DNA from: Streptosporangium amethystogenes
GTDB taxonomy: Bacteria; Actinomycetota; Actinomycetes; Streptosporangiales; Streptosporangiaceae
DNA: 64,000 nucleotides
Direction: 5' to 3'
NCBI RefSeq assembly: GCF_000721075.1
Contig: NZ_JOEQ01000027.1
Coordinates: forward strand, 62,001 to 126,000
The notes under the pieces were generated by a model. That model did no database searches. It worked only from the letters and a program-made list of their open reading frames with translations, and was not told the DNA's origin. Every line of letters starts with the position of its first letter. Positions within the stretch are counted from its first letter, which is position 1. The translations under genes were made by a program, and so were the position numbers. Of this stretch, positions 58,506 to 64,000 are shown piece after piece.

Positions 58506-60068
58506 TTAACGAGCTGCGGCGATGAGGTCGGCGGCCCTTTCCGCGATCATGACGGTGGGCGCGTGAGTGTGTCCCCGGTTGATGACCGGCATCACCGAGG
58601 CGTCGACCACCCTCAGTCCCGCGACCCCGCGGACCCTCAGGGCGGGGTCCACCACCGACTCAGGATCCTCACCCATCCGGCAGGTGCCGACCGGGTGGTA
58701 GAGGGTCTCGCTACGCTCGCGGATCCAGCGGACGAGCTCCTCGGTGCTCCTCGCCCCCCAGTACGGGTCCATCGGGGGTCCCGCGAGCGGCCGGAGCGCC
58801 TCGGTGGCGAACAGTTCCCCGGCCTTCCGCAGTCCGGCCACCTGCCGCCGGACGTCGGCCTCCGCCGTCAGGTAGCCGGGATCGATCACGACGTCGCGGC
58901 CGTCCAGCGAGACGCGGCCGCGGCTCTCGGGCTGGAGCAGGATCGAGGCGATGGTCAGGCCGTGGCCGGGCGGCGGGGTGAGGCCGTGGTTGACGAAGGG
59001 GCCCGGGGCGAAGATCAGCTCGATGTCCGGGGCGTGCTCCTCGGGAGAGGAGCGGATGAACGCCACGGCCTCGCCGACGTTGGAGGTGAGCATGCCCCGG
59101 CGGCCGACCAGGAAGCGGAGCAGGTTGCCCGCCGACTCGGCGCCGGCGAGCGTGATCGGCTCGGGGCAGTGCAGGACGACGCCCGAGGCCAGGTGGTCCT
59201 GGAGGTTGGCACCGACCTCGGGCAGTTCGTGGACCAGCTCGACCCCGGCGGCCCGCAGCTCGTCGGCCGGGCCGAGGCCCGACAGCATCAGCAGGTGCGG
59301 GGAACCGATCGCCCCCGCCGACAGCACGACCTCCCCGCGCGCCCGGACCACGGTGCCTCCACCGTCACCGCCGCCGTACTCCACCCCGATCGCACGCCCG
59401 CCCTCGATGAGCACCCGGCTCACCTGCGAGGAGGTCAGCACCGTGAGGTTGGGCCGCTTGGCCGCGGGTCCGAGATAGGCGTCGGCGGAGCTCCAGCGGC
59501 GCCCCCGGTGCTGGGTGACGGGCGTCGGCGAGCAGCCCTCGTTGGAGGGGCCGTTGAGCTCCTCCAGGCGGGCGATGCCCAACTCCTCACAGGCCCGCAG
59601 GAAGAGCGCGGTGGCGCGGTTCGGGGAGCGCAGCTCCGAGATGTGAATCGGGCCCTCCGTGCCGTACACACCGCCCCGGTTGGAGCCGGCGCGGCGCTCG
59701 GTCCGGCGGAAGTAGGGCAGGACCTCGTCGTAGGACCAGCCGGGCACGCCCCAGCCGTCGTAGTCCGCGCGGTGCCCGCGTACCCACATCTGGGCGTTCA
59801 TCGAGGAGGAACCGCCGAGCATCCGGCCGCGCGGCCAGTAGAGCTCCCTGCCGGAGAGCTCGGGCTGCTTGGCGGTGGTGAAGTTCCAGTCGTGTTCGGT
59901 CTTGAACAGCTTGGCGAAGCCGGCCGGCATCCGGACCTCAAGCCTCTTGTCGGAACCGCCCGCCTCGATGAGGGCGACCCTCGTGCCCGGATCCGCGGAG
60001 AGACGGTTGGCCAGCACGCACCCCGCCGACCCCGCGCCCACGATGACATAGTCGTACTCCACGCTCAC
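58506..60068 (-). CDS. GMC family FAD-dependent oxidoreductase
   Basis: A 520-residue glucose-methanol-choline oxidoreductase that oxidises an alcohol to an aldehyde. The FAD motif YDYVIVGAGSAGCVLANRL is at the N-terminus. The GMC signatures GGSSSMNAQMWVRGH and GAIGSPHLLMLSGLGP are visible. The active-site region near the C-terminus reads RGHTHAPTVMIAERAADLI, with His where many choline dehydrogenases have Asn. The substrate is unknown; the P450 and acyl-CoA ligase neighbours fit oxidation of a hydroxylated chain. GGAGGGGTCA precedes the GTG. It is divergent from the ligase gene. Confidence 0.94.
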   Translation of the reverse strand: MSVEYDYVIVGAGSAGCVLANRLSADPGTRVALIEAGGSDKRLEVRMPAGFAKLFKTEHDWNFTTAKQPELSGRELYWPRGRMLGGSSSMNAQMWVRGHRADYDGWGVPGWSYDEVLPYFRRTERRAGSNRGGVYGTEGPIHISELRSPNRATALFLRACEELGIARLEELNGPSNEGCSPTPVTQHRGRRWSSADAYLGPAAKRPNLTVLTSSQVSRVLIEGGRAIGVEYGGGDGGGTVVRARGEVVLSAGAIGSPHLLMLSGLGPADELRAAGVELVHELPEVGANLQDHLASGVVLHCPEPITLAGAESAGNLLRFLVGRRGMLTSNVGEAVAFIRSSPEEHAPDIELIFAPGPFVNHGLTPPPGHGLTIASILLQPESRGRVSLDGRDVVIDPGYLTAEADVRRQVAGLRKAGELFATEALRPLAGPPMDPYWGARSTEELVRWIRERSETLYHPVGTCRMGEDPESVVDPALRVRGVAGLRVVDASVMPVINRGHTHAPTVMIAERAADLIAAAR

Positions 60069-60122
60069 TGACCCCTCCTCGTACAGACGGTCAGCTCGCC
60101 TCCCCGTAAGCGGGCTCTTATC

Positions 60123-60181
60123 TACTTACTCCCCCATGGTTTGCCCGTCAATTTGTAATCAAAGTTACCTACCAGTAGGTA
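60123..60181. promoter_or_regulatory. Divergent promoters and 16-bp operator
   Basis: For the minus-strand oxidoreductase, TTGACG (60151-60146), 17 bases, then TAAGTA (60128-60123). For the plus-strand ligase, TTGTAA (60153-60158), 17 bases, then TAGGTA (60176-60181). The perfect inverted repeat TACCTAC-CA-GTAGGTA (60166-60181) covers the ligase minus-10, so a repressor there would block the ligase and perhaps both genes. Confidence 0.6.
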
Positions 60182-60234
60182 TCTGAGGGCTGCCAGTATG
60201 AGCGAGTCAGAGCTCGCTCGGAGGAGGACGCACG

Positions 60235-61767
60235 ATGCTCAACCTGTCGATCGCACTGGAGGACAGCGCCCGGGAGAACCCCGACCGCACCGCACTGGTC
60301 TTTGGTGATCTGCGGCTGCCGTACTCCCTGGTCAACACCGTCGCGAACCAGGTTGCCAACCTACTGGTCTCCAGGGGCGTCGGTAAGGGCGACAAGGTCG
60401 CGCTGGCCTGTCCCAACCTGCCGTACTTCCCCTTCGTCTACTACGGCATCCTCAAGACCGGCGCCACGGTCGTGCCGCTCAACGTGCTGCTGCAGTCCAG
60501 GGAGATCGCCTACCACCTGGACGACTCCCAGGCCAAGGCGCTGTTCTGCTTCGAGGGCACTCCCGAGTTGCCGCTCGGCGAGCGGGGCAGGGCGGGCTTC
60601 GAGGGGTCGTCGGCGGAGCACTTCTTCGTGCTGCCCGCCGCCGCGTTCGCCACCGAGTCCGAGTACGGCGAGACGCTCTGGGCGGCGCTCGACGGCGTGT
60701 CCGGCGAGTTCGAGACCGTGCAGACCGCACCCGACGACACCGCCGTGATCCTCTACACCAGCGGCACCACCGGCCAGCCCAAGGGCGCCGAGCTCAGCCA
60801 TCAGAACATGCTGCTCAACGCCATGGTCTCCGATGAGATGTTCCCCCGCACCGAGAGCGGCGACGCCTACCTGGCGGTACTGCCGCTCTTCCACTCCTTC
60901 GGGCAGACCGTCATCATGAACGCCGGATTCCGGCGCCAGGCGACCATCGTGCTCGTGCCGCGCTTCGAACCGGGGCCCGCCCTGGAGCTGATGCGCACCG
61001 AGAACATCACGCTGTTCGCGGGCGTGCCGACCATGTACTGGGCCATGCTGACGAAGATCCACGCCGAGGGCGACGAGGTGCCCACCTCGCTCAAGGTCGC
61101 GGTGGCCGGCGGCGCGTCCTCACCCGTCGAGGTGCTCAGGGACTTCGAGAAGACCTTCGGGATCGGGATCCTGGAGGGGTACGGCCTGTCGGAGACCTCC
61201 CCGGTGGCCAGCTTCAACCAGTTGGGCAGGCCCACCAAGCCCGGCACGATCGGCACGCCGATCTGGGGTGTGGAGATGAAACTGGTGGACGGCGACTGGA
61301 AGACGGTCGAGGGCCAGGGCCCCGGCGAGATCGCGATCCGCGGCCACAACGTGATGAAGGGCTACTACAACCGGCCCGAGGCGACCGCCGAGGTCATGAG
61401 GGACGGCTGGTTCCGCACCGGCGACATCGCCACCCGCGACGCGGACGGTTACTACGCCATCGTCGACCGAGCCAAGGACATGATCATCCGGGGTGGCTTC
61501 AACGTCTACCCGCGCGAGCTCGAAGAGGTCCTGATCACCCATCCGGAGGTCTCCCTCGCCGCGGTGGTCGGAGTCGCCCACGACTCGCACGGCGAGGAGG
61601 TCAAGGCGTACGTCATCCGCACCCCCGGCGCGACGATCACCGAGGACGAGCTCATCGCCTGGGGTAAGGAGAACATGGCCGCGTACAAGTATCCGCGGAT
61701 CATCGAGTTCCGTGACGCGCTGCCGATGACCGCGACAGGCAAGATCCTCAAGCGCGAGCTCCGTTGA
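60235..61767 (+). CDS. Long-chain fatty acid--CoA ligase (acyl-CoA synthetase)
   Basis: A 510-residue AMP-forming ligase. The phosphate loop LYTSGTTGQPKGAELSH is near 175, the A5 motif LEGYGLSETSP near 310, the A7 motif GWFRTGD near 395, GGFNVYPRELEEVL near 425, and the C-terminal catalytic Lys in TATGKILKREL. These place it with medium/long-chain fatty acyl-CoA synthetases. GGAGGAGG precedes the ATG with good spacing. It activates a carboxylate for beta-oxidation or lipid synthesis. The divergent GMC oxidoreductase and shared operator suggest common control. Confidence 0.95.
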   Translation: MLNLSIALEDSARENPDRTALVFGDLRLPYSLVNTVANQVANLLVSRGVGKGDKVALACPNLPYFPFVYYGILKTGATVVPLNVLLQSREIAYHLDDSQAKALFCFEGTPELPLGERGRAGFEGSSAEHFFVLPAAAFATESEYGETLWAALDGVSGEFETVQTAPDDTAVILYTSGTTGQPKGAELSHQNMLLNAMVSDEMFPRTESGDAYLAVLPLFHSFGQTVIMNAGFRRQATIVLVPRFEPGPALELMRTENITLFAGVPTMYWAMLTKIHAEGDEVPTSLKVAVAGGASSPVEVLRDFEKTFGIGILEGYGLSETSPVASFNQLGRPTKPGTIGTPIWGVEMKLVDGDWKTVEGQGPGEIAIRGHNVMKGYYNRPEATAEVMRDGWFRTGDIATRDADGYYAIVDRAKDMIIRGGFNVYPRELEEVLITHPEVSLAAVVGVAHDSHGEEVKAYVIRTPGATITEDELIAWGKENMAAYKYPRIIEFRDALPMTATGKILKRELR

Positions 61768-61805
61768 GCGGTCCGCACCAGCCTGGCCGGTGAGGCCACG
61801 GCGAC

Positions 61806-61854
61806 GGGGCCGGGTTCCGGGAGGCACGCGACGTGCCTCCCGGAACCCGGCCCC
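61806..61854. terminator. Very long intrinsic terminator hairpin
   Basis: A perfect 23-bp stem (61806-61828 with 61832-61854) and a 3-base loop lie about 40 bp after the ligase stop. No T-tract follows. It stands between convergent genes and may act on both strands. Confidence 0.8.
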
Positions 61855-61920
61855 AAGGTGTCAGTCCGGGTAGACCCCGAACTCGCCCAGCCGCGTGGCC
61901 GGCCAACCGGTGTTGCCGGT

Positions 61921-61961
61921 GTACGGCCCTTGCCGCGAGGTGTCCGCGGCAAGGGCCGTAC
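61921..61961. terminator. Second hairpin between convergent genes
   Basis: A perfect 17-bp stem (61921-61937 with 61945-61961) and a 7-base loop lie about 110 bp beyond the stop of the minus-strand methyltransferase gene and probably serve it. The remaining bases of this 300-bp gap hold no gene. Confidence 0.7.
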
Positions 61962-62069
61962 GGTCCGGTGTGAACGCGTCCGCGTGAGGGCCCGCGCGGA
62001 TTCTCGTATAGGAACATCCCATATGAGCGTCTCCCGCGCGGGGTCCCGCGTGAGCGTGTGTCCCGGAGA

Positions 62070-63329
62070 TCAGGGCCAGTCGAGCGAGGGGCGGAGCGGG
62101 ACGCCGGCCGTGCCGTCGGCGTTGAGCTTCACCCCGAGGACCTGGTGGAGCTGGATCTTGTTGCGTTCGAAGCCGACCACGCAGGCCGCCATGTAGAGAC
62201 GCCAGACCCGCGCCGTGCCCTCCCCTACCTCGGCGACCGCCTCGTCCCAGTGCTCGTCGAGGTTGGCGCACCAGTAGCGGAGGGTCTGCGCGTAGTGCTC
62301 ACGCAGGTTCTCCTCATGCCGGATCTCGAAACCGGTGTCCTCGATCTGACGGGCCAGGTAGCCGACCGACTCCAGCTCCCCGTCGGGGAAGACGTAGCGA
62401 TTGATGAAGCCGCCGGCGTTGAGGGTCTTCTCGGTGCCCGTCGGCCGGGTGATGCAGTGGTTGAGCAGCCGCCCGCCGGGGACGAGCTTGTCGTACAGGA
62501 AGCGGAAGTAGAAGGGCAGTTGCTCCTTGCCGATGTGCTCGGTCAGGCCGATAGAGCTGACGGCGTCGAAGCCCGTCTCCGGTACGTCGCGATAGTCCAT
62601 GTGCCGGACCTCGGCGAGCTCGCCGAGACCGGCCTCCGCGATGGCCTTCTGCGCCCACTCGGCCTGCTGGCGCGAGAGGGTGACGCCCAGCGCCTTCACC
62701 CCGTACTCACGGGCGGCGTGGATGACCATGCCGCCCCAGCCGCAGCCGACGTCCAGCAGCCTCATCCCCGGCTTCAGGCCGAGCTTCCGGGCGACCAGCT
62801 CGAACTTGGCGTGCTGCGCCTCCTCCAGGGTGGACTCCTGCTCGGGGAAGACCGCGCAGGTGTAGGCCATGGACGGGCCGAGCACCCACGAGTAGAACTT
62901 GTTGGAGACGTCGTAGTGGTGGTGGATCGCCTCGGCGTCGCGCTGCTTGGCGTGTCTGCTGCCCATCCGGGCGAGCATGCTGCGCCGCACCTCCTGCGGA
63001 GGCGGCGGCATCCGGGTGAGCAGCGGGCGGACTCCGAGGGCTCGGATGGCCGCGAGCTTCTGCCCGACCGGGAGGTCGTTGACCGTGAGCGACCACATCC
63101 GGGAGAGCAGCGTGTACATGTCTCCCTGGACGTCGAGGTGGCCGGACACGTACGCCCTGGCCAGTCCGAGCTCCCCGGGAGCCTGTGCCAGGTACGCGAC
63201 GGCCGCCGGGGTCTTCACCTCGACGCTGATGTCGGCGCTGGCCGATCCCGCCTTACTTCCGTCGTAGGCAACGAAGCGCACATCTGCCTCGGGGCCCATC
63301 ACCTTTTCGAAGATCTCTGCGAGCAACAC
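62070..63329 (-). CDS. Cyclopropane-synthase-family methyltransferase (TmsB/BfaB-like)
   Basis: A 419-residue SAM-dependent lipid methyltransferase. The SAM motif LLDVGCGWGGMVIHAA is near 195, HHHYDVSNKFYSWVLGPSMAYTCAVF shows the family pattern as HHHYDVSNKFY followed by MAYTCAVF, and the C-terminus has RYWCANLDEHW. In actinomycetes this gene paired with a flavin oxidoreductase makes 10-methyl branched fatty acids (tuberculostearic acid type) from oleoyl lipids; the TmsAB/BfaAB names are from that work. I chose the GTG at 63329, preceded by AGAGAGG eight bases away. A GTG at 63362 would overlap the upstream gene. The oxidoreductase stop is 14 bp upstream. Confidence 0.92.
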   Translation of the reverse strand: MLLAEIFEKVMGPEADVRFVAYDGSKAGSASADISVEVKTPAAVAYLAQAPGELGLARAYVSGHLDVQGDMYTLLSRMWSLTVNDLPVGQKLAAIRALGVRPLLTRMPPPPQEVRRSMLARMGSRHAKQRDAEAIHHHYDVSNKFYSWVLGPSMAYTCAVFPEQESTLEEAQHAKFELVARKLGLKPGMRLLDVGCGWGGMVIHAAREYGVKALGVTLSRQQAEWAQKAIAEAGLGELAEVRHMDYRDVPETGFDAVSSIGLTEHIGKEQLPFYFRFLYDKLVPGGRLLNHCITRPTGTEKTLNAGGFINRYVFPDGELESVGYLARQIEDTGFEIRHEENLREHYAQTLRYWCANLDEHWDEAVAEVGEGTARVWRLYMAACVVGFERNKIQLHQVLGVKLNADGTAGVPLRPSLDWP

Positions 63330-63343
63330 AGAATCAACCTCTC

Positions 63344-64000
63344 TTAACGCCCCCGCACACACTTGTCGTAGAGGTCGAGCAACCGGCCACCCCCGTCGTA
63401 TGCCCGCTTGACCGGCCAGTAGGCGGTTCCGTTATAAAACCGCCAGAATTCATCCTCTGGGTAGAACGAGGTGGAGTACAGCGATTTATGGCCGTCCAGT
63501 TCGTGGACCCGGTTCTCGATGAGACGGTTGTGGTAACCGTCGAACTGCCCCCTGGGCAACGGGACCGTTCCCCAGAAGCCGAAGTTGACGTACAGCCGGC
63601 CGGGCTCCAGCGGATAGAGCGGCCACTCGCCCTCGGACCTCAGCGGGCACATCCAGACCGGCGCCATCCCGACCTTGTCATGGAAGAAGCTCAGGAACTC
63701 GGCACCGCGCTCGACGGGCACCTCGATGTCCTGGATGACCGACTCCTGCACCGGCAGGTCACGCCAGCGGTCGATCCTGGCGATCACCCCGTACTTGCGG
63801 TCAAGGCCCACGAGCTTGCGGTAGACGTCCGAGCGCATCCACTTACGCGGCATCAGGGAACGCACCAGCGCGGTCTGCACACCGAAGGCGCGCGAGCACC
63901 AGAACCAGTCGGTGTCCCAGCGCCACAGGTAGTCGCGGACGGTCAGCCAGTCGCGGGTCCTGGTCTGGATCGACCGGTAGTAGATGCGCATCCCGGTGTA
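63344..64000 (-). CDS. FAD-binding oxidoreductase (TmsA/BfaA-like), 5-prime end outside window
   Basis: The C-terminal about 218 residues of a larger protein; the frame continues beyond 64000. The visible part (DWLTVRDYLWRWDTDWFWCSR, split here as DWLTVRDYLWRW and DTDWFWCSRAFG, then KYGVIARIDRW and FYPEDEFWRFYNG) resembles the C-terminal domain of sterol-24-reductase-like flavoproteins. In the 10-methyl fatty acid pathway this enzyme reduces the methylene intermediate to a methyl branch. The FAD domain itself cannot be seen. Position and order next to the methyltransferase support the assignment. Confidence 0.85.
   Translation of the reverse strand, partial: YTGMRIYYRSIQTRTRDWLTVRDYLWRWDTDWFWCSRAFGVQTALVRSLMPRKWMRSDVYRKLVGLDRKYGVIARIDRWRDLPVQESVIQDIEVPVERGAEFLSFFHDKVGMAPVWMCPLRSEGEWPLYPLEPGRLYVNFGFWGTVPLPRGQFDGYHNRLIENRVHELDGHKSLYSTSFYPEDEFWRFYNGTAYWPVKRAYDGGGRLLDLYDKCVRGR

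Overview
The window is high-GC actinomycete DNA: GTG/TTG starts, leaderless promoters, an HrdB-type sigma factor with a long Lys/Ala/Pro and acidic insert, an actinobacterial SOS box, NrdR-NrdJ and a 10-methyl fatty-acid (tms/bfa) gene pair. The order parE - small zinc protein - principal sigma factor, and further on nrdJ-nrdR-(LysM)-lexA, resembles the parE/hrdB and lexA-nrdRJ neighbourhoods known from Streptomyces. The accessory content would fit a Streptosporangiales-type genome, but that placement is inference.

Layout. 0-11 kb is core housekeeping: carbonic anhydrase, ParE, a DUF7455-type zinc protein, a GNAT enzyme, YaaA, the principal sigma factor and a PAS/GAF/SpoIIE phosphatase. 11-15 kb holds a conserved unknown gene running into the 5-oxoprolinase operon pxpABC. 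15-21 kb is a peptide/nickel-type ABC importer (two permeases, a fused double ATPase, a lipoprotein). 21-31 kb holds a membrane protein with two AAA+ domains, a TPR/membrane/flavin-barrel fusion, an MFS exporter, DoxX, a VOC protein and the soluble transhydrogenase.

31-43 kb is a plastic accessory region. It has two consecutive Ser/Thr kinase genes that both lack the N-lobe and share a perfect 99-bp 5-prime block, an orphan 57-codon gene with its own promoter and terminator, an ECF41-type sigma factor with an NmrA-family partner and a duplicated NmrA scrap, a LysR scrap, a PQQ-propeller gene without a convincing start, and a frameshifted ISAs1-type transposase.

43-53 kb returns to core functions. 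A B12-dependent ribonucleotide reductase carries a 430-residue LAGLIDADG intein, with nrdR and two NrdR boxes upstream. A LysM protein and lexA diverge from a cluster of SOS boxes. leuS follows, preceded by what looks like a complete leader-peptide attenuator. A Pro/Trp/Gln-rich membrane protein is interrupted by a one-base frameshift.

55-62 kb is a catabolic cluster: two P450s, an epoxide-hydrolase-like enzyme, a GMC oxidoreductase and an acyl-CoA ligase, with palindromic operators embedded in the promoters. 62-64 kb holds the methyltransferase and the partial flavin oxidoreductase of 10-methyl branched fatty acid synthesis.

The most unusual observations are the leuS attenuator, the twin N-lobe-less kinase cassettes and the intein. 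I saw no tRNA, rRNA or CRISPR array.
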